From positions 1-41,868 of the forward strand of contig CAJXNU010000003.1 of assembly GCA_913057255.1 (NCBI GenBank): DNA of 41,868 bases, read 5' to 3'. Both the position numbers and the translations under genes were made by a program. The notes beneath the pieces were generated by a model. The model ran no database searches, had not been told where the DNA came from, and saw nothing but the letters and a program-made list of their open reading frames with translations. The stretch is from an uncultured Wenzhouxiangella sp. Its GTDB lineage: Bacteria; Pseudomonadota; Gammaproteobacteria; Xanthomonadales; Wenzhouxiangellaceae. Positions 27,769 to 36,759 of this stretch are shown here, piece after piece (position 1 is the stretch's first letter; each line of letters starts with the position of its first letter).

Positions 27769-28520
27769 ATAGAGGTCTGTTGACGTTGAAATGCTTGATC
27801 GTATCCCTAGCGCTTAGCTTCGCTGTGGTCTCTTCTGTCGGTGCGGCACCCAAAGGCAATTTGGATGCCTCTGGAGCGAATGTCTTTGATCTCGCCTCGG
27901 TCCAGCGGGGGGCTGCCTTATTTGCTAACTACTGCATGGCGTGTCATTCGGCCAAGTACATGCGGTACAAGCGGATGGAAGAAGACTTGGATCTCACCGA
28001 AGACCAAATCCAAGAATTTTTGGTGCCTGCCGGTCTCGAGGTCAGTGATTACATGATCTCGTCGATGCCTTATGAGGCCTCAGCTGAGTGGTTCGGGAAA
28101 TCACCTCCTGATTTGAGCTTGACGGCCCGATCTCGAGGTCCAGATTGGATTTATACCTTCTTACGAAGCTACTACCTCACCGAAGATGGTTGGAACAACA
28201 CGGTGCTTGCAAACCCAGCCATGCCGCACGTGCTCTGGGAGCTGCAAGGCATTCAGCGGCCAGTGATGGAAATGGTCGAAGATGAAACGGGTGCCATGGA
28301 AGTAAAAGTGGCGAGCTTAGAGCTTGATCAACCGGGCACTTTGTCTCCAAGTGCTTATGATGATGCCATTCGAGACATCGTGGCATTCATGCAATATATT
28401 GCTGAGCCTGCGGTATTGAAGCGGCAGCGCCTGGGTATTTGGGTTCTATTGTTTCTGGCATTATTTACCTTCTTGTCGTATCTTCTGTACCACGAGTACT
28501 GGAAAGACATCAAAAAATAA
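27765..28520 (+). CDS. petC: Cytochrome c1
   Basis: Signal peptide; heme motif ANYCMACHSAKYMRYKRM; SKSPPDLSLTARSRGPDWIYTFLRSYY-like segment; C-terminal TM anchor. Overlaps petB stop (ATGA). Confidence 0.97.
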   Translation: MNRGLLTLKCLIVSLALSFAVVSSVGAAPKGNLDASGANVFDLASVQRGAALFANYCMACHSAKYMRYKRMEEDLDLTEDQIQEFLVPAGLEVSDYMISSMPYEASAEWFGKSPPDLSLTARSRGPDWIYTFLRSYYLTEDGWNNTVLANPAMPHVLWELQGIQRPVMEMVEDETGAMEVKVASLELDQPGTLSPSAYDDAIRDIVAFMQYIAEPAVLKRQRLGIWVLLFLALFTFLSYLLYHEYWKDIKK

Positions 28521-28593
28521 GGATGATGCGTTGTCAGTCGGTGGTTTTTTGAATGCATCCTAAGACGTCAATGCTGAACGGAGTGACCCGATT

Positions 28594-29208
28594 ATGATGG
28601 CATTGTATTCTTCGGAGAACTGTTTGGATTGCCACCGCATTCGATTTGTGCTGGCGGTCAAAGGAATCAACGTGGAGATCATCCATGTTGAGCAAGACCG
28701 GGCCGCCACGGCCGATCTGGCTGAACTCAATCCGTACGGCGAAACCCCGACTCTGGTCGATCGAGATATGGTTTTGTATGGCACTTGGGTGGTGGCCGAT
28801 TATCTCGATGAGCGCTATCCGCATCCCCCATTGATGCCCATTGATCCCGTGTCGCGCTCGAGGCTTCGGCTGGGGATGTACCGCATCAGCCGTGACATGA
28901 TCGAGATGGGCAAAGTCATTGAGACCTCCACAGGTGAAAAACGCATCGCCAGTGCCCGACAGCATTTGAGTGAGACCTTGATTGAGTCTGATGGTTTATT
29001 TGCTCTGGCGCCTTACTTTCTCCATGATGAGCTCACGCTGATCGACTGCGCCTTGGCGCCCTTGTTGTGGCGGTTGCCAGCCTATGAGGTTCGCCTCACC
29101 GTGCGTCAATGTCCCAACCTCAACAAGTACATGGAGCGCATGTTCAAGCTCGATGCGTTCCAGAGAAGCCTCACTTCGGTTGAGCGTGAACTCCGCATGG
29201 GCGCTTGA
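28594..29208 (+). CDS. sspA: Stringent starvation protein A (GST-like)
   Basis: ALYSSENCLDCHRIRFVLAVKGINVEIIHVE, LNPYGETPTLVDRDMVLYGTWVVADYLDERYPHPPLMP. Confidence 0.95.
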   Translation: MMALYSSENCLDCHRIRFVLAVKGINVEIIHVEQDRAATADLAELNPYGETPTLVDRDMVLYGTWVVADYLDERYPHPPLMPIDPVSRSRLRLGMYRISRDMIEMGKVIETSTGEKRIASARQHLSETLIESDGLFALAPYFLHDELTLIDCALAPLLWRLPAYEVRLTVRQCPNLNKYMERMFKLDAFQRSLTSVERELRMGA

Positions 29209-29233
29209 TGCCCTCGAGTCAGTCCCCAAAGCC

Positions 29234-29656
29234 ATGAGCAGTGATGGAATGCCCTCAACCAAGCCCTATTTATTAAGGGCCATGCATGAGTGGATTGTTG
29301 ATTCCAATCTAACGCCCCATTTGTTGGTCACCGGTGAAGCCCCTGGCCTTGAGGTACCACCACAAGCCATTCAAGATGGCCAGGTGGTGCTCAATGTCTC
29401 ACCCAGCGCGATCAGAGATCTGGTCATGGACAATGACGGCGTGAGCTTTGTGGCCCGTTTCGGTGGTGTGTCACAGGCGGTCTGGATACCCATCGCTGCG
29501 GTAGAGGGGATCTATGCGCGCGAAAATGGTCGCGGCATGGCCTTTCCCGAGGAATCTGATGGGCCATCACCCTCGTCGGATCAATCGACAGACTCGGATG
29601 CTGACGGCGAAGAATCTAAGCCCAGCAAGGGACCCTCTCTTCGAGTGATCAAGTAA
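29234..29656 (+). CDS. sspB: ClpXP protease specificity-enhancing factor SspB
   Basis: STKPYLLRAMHEWIVDSNLTPHLLV, ARFGGVSQAVWIPIAAVEGIYARENGRGMAF; follows sspA. Confidence 0.95.
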   Translation: MSSDGMPSTKPYLLRAMHEWIVDSNLTPHLLVTGEAPGLEVPPQAIQDGQVVLNVSPSAIRDLVMDNDGVSFVARFGGVSQAVWIPIAAVEGIYARENGRGMAFPEESDGPSPSSDQSTDSDADGEESKPSKGPSLRVIK

Positions 29657-29699
29657 CTCAGACCTCATTGTTTTAAAGATACTGTTCGGGGCTGACCGC

Positions 29700-30011
29700 T
29701 TATGGCTTCAGGTGCGGGTCGGTGATGATTTCTTGGGCTTGGCCGTCGAGCATTTTTAGAATGGCACGATGCCGGTTTCCACCATCCTGGCTAAATTCAA
29801 AGCTATAGCGACGCAACAGGCGCCAGCCGTTTGAGGTTTGGCAGGGCCATGCCGATTTTAAGCTCACCGTTTGGTCTAATAACTGCCACTCATTGAGCGA
29901 GCAAAAGCGCCTGGCCAGATCGACGGCACGCTCACGCGCCCTGACTGAGCTCACCCACCAAGCGATCAGTCCAATCAGTGCACCAATGCCAATGAGATTG
30001 GGATCCAACAT
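29700..30011 (-). CDS. DUF3301 family protein
   Basis: N-terminal TM, ARERAVDLARRFCSLNEWQLLDQTVSL, RRYSFEFSQDGGNRHRA; typical size (103 aa). Confidence 0.8.
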   Translation of the reverse strand: MLDPNLIGIGALIGLIAWWVSSVRARERAVDLARRFCSLNEWQLLDQTVSLKSAWPCQTSNGWRLLRRYSFEFSQDGGNRHRAILKMLDGQAQEIITDPHLKP

Positions 30012-30548
30012 TTATGTCCGAGTTCGCAATAGCACATAGACCGCACCGGTGCCGCCATCGTGGTGAGGGGCAGAAGCAAAGGCCAGGACGCCACTGTGAC
30101 GAGCCAAGACGCCAGCGCTCATGCGCTTGAGTTTCGGGCCATCGGGGCCAGATCTCAAGCCCTTGCCATGAATGATCTTGACGCAAGTCAGCCCCGCACG
30201 CTGCGCTTCAGCCAAGAACTCACGGAGGGCATTGGTGGCGACTTTCACCGTCATCTCATGCAAATCGAGGGACTCTTCTACTCGCCAATGACCCCGTCGG
30301 AGGCGTTTTAAGACCCGTTGATTGAGGCCCTCTGAAAGGTAGCTGATTTCTTCACCCGTCTCGACGGCATTGAAATCAAAGTGGCCATGAGCCAGCTCAT
30401 GCATCACCGCTTGCTCATCGAGGGCGCGCTGTTTGGGTTTTGGGGGCGGGGCTTTTGGACGAGAGTGATCACGCTCAGGCCTGACCTTTTTCTCAACGGG
30501 GCCGACTGCTGATCGAAAAAGTGCGACATCGTCTTCGTCGATTGACAT
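30012..30548 (-). CDS. smrA: Smr domain protein (SmrA-like putative endonuclease)
   Basis: SLDLHEMTVKVATNALREFLAEAQRAGLTCVKIIHGKGLRS, LAFASAPHHDGGTGAVYVLLR. Start at MSIDEDD. Confidence 0.85.
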   Translation of the reverse strand: MSIDEDDVALFRSAVGPVEKKVRPERDHSRPKAPPPKPKQRALDEQAVMHELAHGHFDFNAVETGEEISYLSEGLNQRVLKRLRRGHWRVEESLDLHEMTVKVATNALREFLAEAQRAGLTCVKIIHGKGLRSGPDGPKLKRMSAGVLARHSGVLAFASAPHHDGGTGAVYVLLRTRT

Positions 30549-30622
30549 GAAATCTCGCCCTTGGTTGCTGATTGAGGCCTCGGATTCCATTATAGTGTCT
30601 GTTTTGGCAAGGCAATGACAAC

Positions 30623-31393
30623 ATGCATATTCTGATTTCTAATGACGATGGGCTCTACGCTCGAGGCATCCGTTTCCTCTCAGAAGAGATCGCTCGGCAT
30701 TGCGATCAAGTCACGGTAGTGGCCCCCGACAGAGATCGCTCAGGTGCGTCTAACTCGCTGACACTTGATCAGCCCATTCGGGTGGAGTCGCTAGAAGAGG
30801 GGCGCTACAAGGTGTTCGGTACGCCCACCGATTGTGTTCACGTCGCGATCACCGGTTTGTTATCGGATGAACCAGACATGGTCATCTCTGGCATCAATGC
30901 AGGAGCGAACCTCGGCGATGATGTGCTGTACTCAGGGACGGTGGCCGCTGCCATGGAAGGTCGTTTCCTGGGTCTCCCCGCCATCGCCGTCTCATTGGTT
31001 TATGGCCCTGAGGGTCCAACCCATTACGAAACTGCTGCACTGGCCGCTTCGATGTTGATGCGTCAATTACAGCATGAGCCTCTGCCTGCCGATACGATTT
31101 TGAATATCAATGTCCCGAACTTGCCTTGGAGTGAGATCAAGGGCTTTGAAACCACCCGTTTGGGCCATCGCCACCGATCCGAAGATGTCATTCCAGTTCA
31201 AGACCCCAGGGGTCGCCAATTTTTCTGGGTGGGGCCACCGGGTGGTGAGGAAGACAATGGTCCGGGAACGGACTTCAATGCCATCCGCCAAGGTTACGTA
31301 TCGGTGACCCCGATTCATGTCGATCTGACCCGCTATCAAGCACTCGATCAAGTCAGTCAATGGATCGAGCGATTGAATCAAGGCAACGACTGA
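30623..31393 (+). CDS. surE: 5'/3'-nucleotidase SurE
   Basis: [65 protein letters not shown]. Confidence 0.97.
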   Translation: MHILISNDDGLYARGIRFLSEEIARHCDQVTVVAPDRDRSGASNSLTLDQPIRVESLEEGRYKVFGTPTDCVHVAITGLLSDEPDMVISGINAGANLGDDVLYSGTVAAAMEGRFLGLPAIAVSLVYGPEGPTHYETAALAASMLMRQLQHEPLPADTILNINVPNLPWSEIKGFETTRLGHRHRSEDVIPVQDPRGRQFFWVGPPGGEEDNGPGTDFNAIRQGYVSVTPIHVDLTRYQALDQVSQWIERLNQGND

Positions 31394-31442
31394 GGCTCGG
31401 CTCATGCATGGCGTTGTTCACCCTAAGGCCGTTGGTGTTGGG

Positions 31443-32072
31443 ATGACCTCGAATACCACCCGCGCTCGGTTGATCGACCGACTCAGAGAAGCCGGCATCA
31501 CCGATGAGCGGGTGCTGCAAGCCATGGCAGTGACACCGCGCCATCAGTTTGTTGATGAAGCGCTCTCCTCGCGTGCCTATGAGGACTCTGCTTTGCCCAT
31601 TGGGCGAGGTCAAACCATCTCGCAGCCTCAGGTGGTGGCATTGATGACCTCGGCTGTCTGTGGTGAGGTGCTTCCTCAAAAAGCGCTGGAAATCGGCACC
31701 GGCTCAGGCTATCAGGCGGCGGTACTGGCTCAGCTGGCCAAGCAGGTGTTCACCACAGAACGCATTGCAGAGTTGTCGCGCTTAGCCAAGCAGCGCTTTC
31801 ATCGCTTGGGTTTGCACAATATTTTGGCGCGCCATCAAGATGGTTTGGGTGGTTGGCCATCGCAAGCGCCCTTTGATGCCATTGTGGTGACAGCCGGTGG
31901 TCAAGTGCCCCAAGCGCTCTATGATCAGTTGGCTGAAGGTGGCATCTTGGTCGCGCCCGAGCAAGTCAATGAGCATCAGCGCTTGATCAAGGTCAAGCGC
32001 GTGAATGGGCGCTTGGAGCGAACAGAGTTAGGGCAGGTGAGCTTCGTGCCATTGCTTGAAGGAGTGGCTTAG
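31443..32072 (+). CDS. pcm: Protein-L-isoaspartate O-methyltransferase
   Basis: AMAVTPRHQFVDEALSSRAYEDSALPIGRGQTISQP, ALEIGTGSGYQAAVLAQL, DGLGGWPSQAPFDAIVVTAGG. Confidence 0.97.
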   Translation: MTSNTTRARLIDRLREAGITDERVLQAMAVTPRHQFVDEALSSRAYEDSALPIGRGQTISQPQVVALMTSAVCGEVLPQKALEIGTGSGYQAAVLAQLAKQVFTTERIAELSRLAKQRFHRLGLHNILARHQDGLGGWPSQAPFDAIVVTAGGQVPQALYDQLAEGGILVAPEQVNEHQRLIKVKRVNGRLERTELGQVSFVPLLEGVA

Positions 32073-33446
32073 GTGGTCGCGATCTTTACACCCATTTATG
32101 ACCGCGTACTGATGTGGTCTCGGCACCGGCATGCTGAGCGGTATCTGATGGGCATGAGCATGGCGGAGTCTATTTTCTTTCCCATTCCGCCGGATGTGAT
32201 GTTGGCACCGATGGTGCTTGCCAATCGAGCTCGGGCCTGGTGGTTGGCTGGGATGACCACGTTGGCCTCGGTCATTGGCGGCGTGATTGGCTATTTGTTG
32301 GGATACTGGGCACTTGAGCTCATCATGCCCTTGATAGAACGCGCCGGCTATGTCGGTGCCTATGACCAGGCCGTCGAAGCCTTTGAAAACTACGGCATCT
32401 GGTTTGTAATTTTGGCTGGGTTTTCTCCCATTCCTTTTAAGCTCATCACGATCGCCGCTGGGGCATTGGGCATGCCGTGGTTGGGCTTTGTGGCCGGCGC
32501 ATTGATTGGTCGAGCCTCTCGTTTTTATATGGTGGCAGGCATTATTTATGCCGGTGGCGAACGCGCAGCTGAGCACTTGCGTTCATGGGTCGATCGCATC
32601 GGTTGGGCCGTGGTGGGGCTGGCCTTGGTGGTGGCCTTGTTGTGGTTGACCGGCTGTGCGAGTACAACGCCTGCGCCAGTGGTTCATCGGTCGGGCTTAA
32701 GTGGCACAGCGAGCGCCATCGCACCGGCCACCTACACCGTCCGGGCGGGGGATTCTTTGTATTCCATCGCTTTTCGCTATGGACTGGATTGGCAAGAGGT
32801 GGCCGCTTGGAATGGCATTCCATCGCCCTATGTGATTCGTCAAGGTGACGAGCTTCGTCTGCGGCGGCCAGTGGGGCGCCGTGTCGCTGTCACTCGTGAT
32901 GCAAGGTCTACGCAGACGCCCCGCATCAATGAAACCCGCCCGCTGAGTCAAGTGCCGCCGAGTCAAGTGCGGTCGGCCGAACTTCAGGTTCGGCCCACCG
33001 CAGAGCCAAAGACGGACACGTTGGTGGTTGCAGGCGCGGATCAAGCCGATGCGCCCACGCGCCGAGTGGAGGGCTTGGATTGGCAATGGCCGCTCGACGG
33101 GGCGGTCGAGCGTGCGTTTAATCCCTCGGCGACTCGGCGCGGGCTGGGTATCAACGGTGCTGCCGGTGATGTGGTGGTGGCGGCCGCCGATGGTGAGGTG
33201 GTCTATAGCGGGACGGCTCTGATCGGTTATGGTGAGTTGGTGATCATCAAGCACTCGCCCACGCTGCTTTCTGCCTATGGCTACAACAGCAAGCGTCTGG
33301 TGGACGAGGGCATGCGGGTAGAGGCCGGCGCCCCGATCGCCGAGGTGGGACAAAACACCGATGGCCAGTGGCAGCTGCATTTTGAAGTGCGTCGCAATGG
33401 AGATGCGGTGGATCCGAGGGCCTTTTTGCCATCTACAAACCAGTGA
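32073..33446 (+). CDS. DedA/YqaA-type membrane protein fused to NlpD-like LysM + LytM(M23) domain
   Basis: Single ORF: DedA part MVAIFTPIYDRVLMWSRHRHAERYLMGMSMAESIFFPIPPDVMLAPM...FVILAGFSPIPFKLITIAAGAL...SWVDRIGWAVVGLALVVALLWL; lipobox LTGC (Cys195); LysM YTVRAGDSLYSIAFRYGLDWQEVAAWNGI; LytM-like C-terminus. GTG start abuts pcm stop. Confidence 0.88.
   Translation: MVAIFTPIYDRVLMWSRHRHAERYLMGMSMAESIFFPIPPDVMLAPMVLANRARAWWLAGMTTLASVIGGVIGYLLGYWALELIMPLIERAGYVGAYDQAVEAFENYGIWFVILAGFSPIPFKLITIAAGALGMPWLGFVAGALIGRASRFYMVAGIIYAGGERAAEHLRSWVDRIGWAVVGLALVVALLWLTGCASTTPAPVVHRSGLSGTASAIAPATYTVRAGDSLYSIAFRYGLDWQEVAAWNGIPSPYVIRQGDELRLRRPVGRRVAVTRDARSTQTPRINETRPLSQVPPSQVRSAELQVRPTAEPKTDTLVVAGADQADAPTRRVEGLDWQWPLDGAVERAFNPSATRRGLGINGAAGDVVVAAADGEVVYSGTALIGYGELVIIKHSPTLLSAYGYNSKRLVDEGMRVEAGAPIAEVGQNTDGQWQLHFEVRRNGDAVDPRAFLPSTNQ
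32975..32995 (+). repeat. Intragenic inverted repeat GGCCGAAC-TTCAG-GTTCGGCC (8-bp perfect stem, 5-nt loop)
   Basis: Read directly; lies in the NlpD linker between LysM and LytM. Confidence 0.6.
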
Positions 33447-33502
33447 CTTGCTGGTCATCCCCAAAGTAGCTTCGAAAAAAAGACGCTATCTATCGGTATC
33501 TC

Positions 33503-33531
33503 TTGACTTTTTCTATTTTTTTGTTCATCAT
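33503..33531 (+). promoter_or_regulatory. amiB: Possible sigma70 promoter TTGACT-N17-CATCAT upstream of amiB
   Basis: -35 TTGACT (33503-33508), 17-bp T-rich spacer, -10 CATCAT (33526-33531); amiB ATG at 33574. Confidence 0.35.
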
Positions 33532-33573
33532 CGGGCTCAGTCGTTATTTCTAGAGCGCAGGTTTTATTGGGCC

Positions 33574-34908
33574 ATGAGACAACTTTTTGGGATCAGACCG
33601 ACCTGGCAACGAATCAGCTTAGCGCTTTTGCTGTGGTGCGTTGGGCATGCTGCCAGCGCTCAATCGGTGGAGAATCTCCGTCTCTGGTCTGGCCCGGATG
33701 GCACCCGCGTGGTGTTTGATCTTGACCAGTCGGTTGACTATCGAATCATTGAACTCGATGACCCTCATCGGGTGGTGGTGGACTTGCAGAACACCCGCTT
33801 GGCCGGTGAGCTGGCCTTACCCTCGAAGAAAACGGACTTGATCACGAACGTGCGCCATGGGATTCGGCAAGGGACCGATCTGCGCGTGGTGTTCGATCTC
33901 GGCGCCCGGGCCAAGCCACAAAGCTTTTTGCTCACACCCGCCGGCGCTTATGGCCATCGTTTGGTGGTGGACCTAGTGCCCGAGGATGTTGTGCCGGCCG
34001 CCGAACGGGTCCGGCAAGCAGTGCAAACCGCGCAAACTGGCGAGCGCAAAATGATCGTGGCCATTGATGCTGGGCACGGCGGGGAGGATCCCGGTGCCAT
34101 CGGTCCATCAGGCAGTTACGAAAAGACGGTGGTCCTAGAAATCGCTCGAGAGCTTAAAAAGCGGCTCGATGCCATGCCAGGTGTCCAAGGTGTTTTGCTT
34201 CGAACTGGAGATTACTTCATCCCCTTGGGCGAGCGCTATCAACGCGCACGTCAGGCCGAAGCCGATTTGTTTATCTCCATCCACGCAGATGCGTTCAGAG
34301 ACTTCCGCGTCAGAGGAAGCTCAGTCTACATTTTGTCGCAACGGGGAGCTTCATCTGAGGCGGCTCGTATGTTGGCAAAAAGTGAAAACGAGGCCGATCT
34401 CATTGGGGGCGTGAAATTAGACCGTGGTGACGATGTATTGAGTTCCGTGTTGTTGGATTTGTCTCAAAGTGCGACGCTTGAATACAGCGCCCTTGCGGCT
34501 GAAAACTTACTCAACCAATTGGGTACGGTGGGGCGCCGGCACCGCAAGCGGGTGGAGAGTGCCAATTTTGTGGTGCTCCGTTCGCCTGATGTGCCTAGCG
34601 TATTGGTGGAAGTCGGTTTTATCTCAAACCCGCAAGATGAGCAGAACCTCAATAGCGCTCACCATCGGAAGAAAGTGGCCAATGCCTTGGCACAAGGGAT
34701 TCATCAACACTTCATGCGAACAGCGCCACAAGGCACCTGGTATGCCGCCCATCGCTCAGAGCAACGTTACATCGTTCAGCAGGGTGATACCTTGGGCGTG
34801 ATCGCTCAGCAGCATCGCGTGAGCGTCAATGACCTTCGGGCCAGCAACAATATCGATGGTGATTTGATTCGACCTGGCGCTGTTTTGGTCATTCCGGCCG
34901 GCTCATAA
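33574..34908 (+). CDS. amiB: N-acetylmuramoyl-L-alanine amidase with AMIN domain and C-terminal LysM
   Basis: Signal peptide, AMIN (VENLRLWSGPDGTRVVFDLD), Amidase_3 (IVAIDAGHGGEDPGAIGPSGSYEKTVVLEIA...DLFISIHADAF...VPSVLVEVGFISNPQDEQNL), LysM (YIVQQGDTLGVIAQQHRVSVNDLRASN). Confidence 0.95.
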   Translation: MRQLFGIRPTWQRISLALLLWCVGHAASAQSVENLRLWSGPDGTRVVFDLDQSVDYRIIELDDPHRVVVDLQNTRLAGELALPSKKTDLITNVRHGIRQGTDLRVVFDLGARAKPQSFLLTPAGAYGHRLVVDLVPEDVVPAAERVRQAVQTAQTGERKMIVAIDAGHGGEDPGAIGPSGSYEKTVVLEIARELKKRLDAMPGVQGVLLRTGDYFIPLGERYQRARQAEADLFISIHADAFRDFRVRGSSVYILSQRGASSEAARMLAKSENEADLIGGVKLDRGDDVLSSVLLDLSQSATLEYSALAAENLLNQLGTVGRRHRKRVESANFVVLRSPDVPSVLVEVGFISNPQDEQNLNSAHHRKKVANALAQGIHQHFMRTAPQGTWYAAHRSEQRYIVQQGDTLGVIAQQHRVSVNDLRASNNIDGDLIRPGAVLVIPAGS

Positions 34909-34935
34909 CCTTCAAGTGGGGTTACACTTTGTGGC

Positions 34936-36759
34936 ATGTCCATTCGTGCCCTTGATCAACACCTAATTAACCAAATAGCTGCCGGCGAAGTCGTCGAGCG
35001 TCCAGCCTCTGTCGTGAAAGAGCTCGTTGAAAATGCGATTGATGCGGGTGCTCGTCGCATTGAAGTGCATGTCGAGTCTGGGGGCATGGCCCGCATTAAA
35101 GTGCATGATGATGGGGCGGGCATACCTGAGCAGGAGTTGCGATTGGCTCTGAGTCCTCATGCGACCAGCAAAATCAGCTCGCTGGCTGATCTCGAGGCGG
35201 TGGCGAGTCTTGGATTTAGGGGCGAGGCTCTGGCTTCCATCGCATCGGTGTCTCGCTTTCGCCTGGCTTCCAAGCCCGAGGGTCAAAGCAGCGGCTTTGA
35301 GATCCTAGCAGCAGAAGGCGAGCTGGGAGAAGTCGCGCCAGTGGCCCAGCCCAAAGGCACAACCGTCGATGTGAAAGATCTGTTTTTTAATACGCCGGCG
35401 CGGCGAAAATTCATGCGAACGGAAAAGACAGAGTTTGGCCACATTGATGACGTGATCCGTCGCATGGCATTGGCGCACATGTCGATTGGATTTGAGCTTT
35501 ATCACAACCAACGCGTTGTGCGGCAATTGAATCCAGCCAGCGAGCCTCAGCAGGTCACGCGACGCATTGGCCAGGTCTTTGGAGAGGCATTCCTAGACAA
35601 TGCCGTGGACATTCAAAGAACCCACGAGGATTTGTTTCTAAGCGGTTGGATTGCCAAGCCCACCTTTTCCAGATCTCAAGCAGACATGCAGTTTTTCTTT
35701 GTCAATGGCCGATTGGTCAAAGACCGTGTGGTCGCCCACGCCATCCGACAAGCGTATCGGGATGTGCTGTTTCATGGGAGACATCCGGCGTTTGTGTTGC
35801 ATTTGGCCATCAATCCAGAGGCCGTGGATGTGAATGTACATCCCCAAAAAACGGAGGTTCGATTTCGAGAGTCTCGGCGTGTGCATGATTTCTTGTTCTC
35901 TAGCTTGCATCATGCCTTGGCAGACACCAAGCCACAGGGGAGGCCGACAGATCCGACAGCTGCTGATGATCCAAGGTCACAGCAACCCTTCGGAGACACC
36001 ATTGCAGGGGGCCGGCCAAGCCACTGGGCCTCATCTGGTGGTGAGGGACTGGTATCAGGCCAGCGACCTTTAGGGCTTGGCAGTGCTGAGACACTGGGTC
36101 AGTACCAGAGGCTGATTCAGCCTGAGGGCTCGCCGGGCCAGTTGGGTCAGAGCGATGACGCGGTGGGCGAGGAGATTCCTCCTCTGGGTTATGCTCGGGC
36201 GCAATTACACGGCATCTTTATCGTGGCCGAAAACCGCGATGGGCTGATCCTAGTCGACATGCATGCAGCCCATGAGCGCATTGTCTATGAGCAACTTAAA
36301 GTGGCGTGGCAAGAGGACAAAGTTCAGTCGCAGCGACTATTGGTGCCGACGCAGCTGACACTCACTGGTCCGCAAATCGGGGCCTATGAGCAGCACATGG
36401 AGGCGCTGGAACAGCTGGGGTTTGATCTATCCGCAGCTGGCCCTGGGGAGATGGTCATTCGGGCTTTGCCCAGTCTCTTGTCCCAAAAACAATCGATTGA
36501 ACTGGTGGGTGATGTGCTCACCGAATTGGCCCAAGTCGGGACAAGTGGTTTGGTCGAGGAAGCGTTGGATCATCTGCTGGCCACCATGGCTTGCTATGGC
36601 TCGGTTCGAGCCAACCGAAAGCTCACCATTGAGGAAATGAATGCCTTACTCAGAGCCATGGAGGTCACTGAACGGGCGGATCAGTGCAATCACGGCAGGC
36701 CCACTTGGGTTCACCTGGATTTAAAGGCTTTGGACCGATTGTTTCTCAGAGGCCAATGA
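34936..36759 (+). CDS. mutL: DNA mismatch repair protein MutL
   Basis: IRALDQHLINQIAAGEVVERPASVVKELVENAIDAGA, GFRGEALASIASVSRF, C-terminal DMHAAHERIVYE and QCNHGRPTW. Confidence 0.98.
   Translation: MSIRALDQHLINQIAAGEVVERPASVVKELVENAIDAGARRIEVHVESGGMARIKVHDDGAGIPEQELRLALSPHATSKISSLADLEAVASLGFRGEALASIASVSRFRLASKPEGQSSGFEILAAEGELGEVAPVAQPKGTTVDVKDLFFNTPARRKFMRTEKTEFGHIDDVIRRMALAHMSIGFELYHNQRVVRQLNPASEPQQVTRRIGQVFGEAFLDNAVDIQRTHEDLFLSGWIAKPTFSRSQADMQFFFVNGRLVKDRVVAHAIRQAYRDVLFHGRHPAFVLHLAINPEAVDVNVHPQKTEVRFRESRRVHDFLFSSLHHALADTKPQGRPTDPTAADDPRSQQPFGDTIAGGRPSHWASSGGEGLVSGQRPLGLGSAETLGQYQRLIQPEGSPGQLGQSDDAVGEEIPPLGYARAQLHGIFIVAENRDGLILVDMHAAHERIVYEQLKVAWQEDKVQSQRLLVPTQLTLTGPQIGAYEQHMEALEQLGFDLSAAGPGEMVIRALPSLLSQKQSIELVGDVLTELAQVGTSGLVEEALDHLLATMACYGSVRANRKLTIEEMNALLRAMEVTERADQCNHGRPTWVHLDLKALDRLFLRGQ

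Noticed and set aside
28521-28593. Weak GATGC...GCATC inverted repeat between petC and sspA
   Set aside because: 5-bp arms with a long loop; indistinguishable from chance.
32697-33464. 255-aa minus-strand ORF opposite the NlpD part of the fusion
   Set aside because: Antisense shadow ORF in biased-composition sequence; the sense strand encodes recognisable LysM/LytM motifs.
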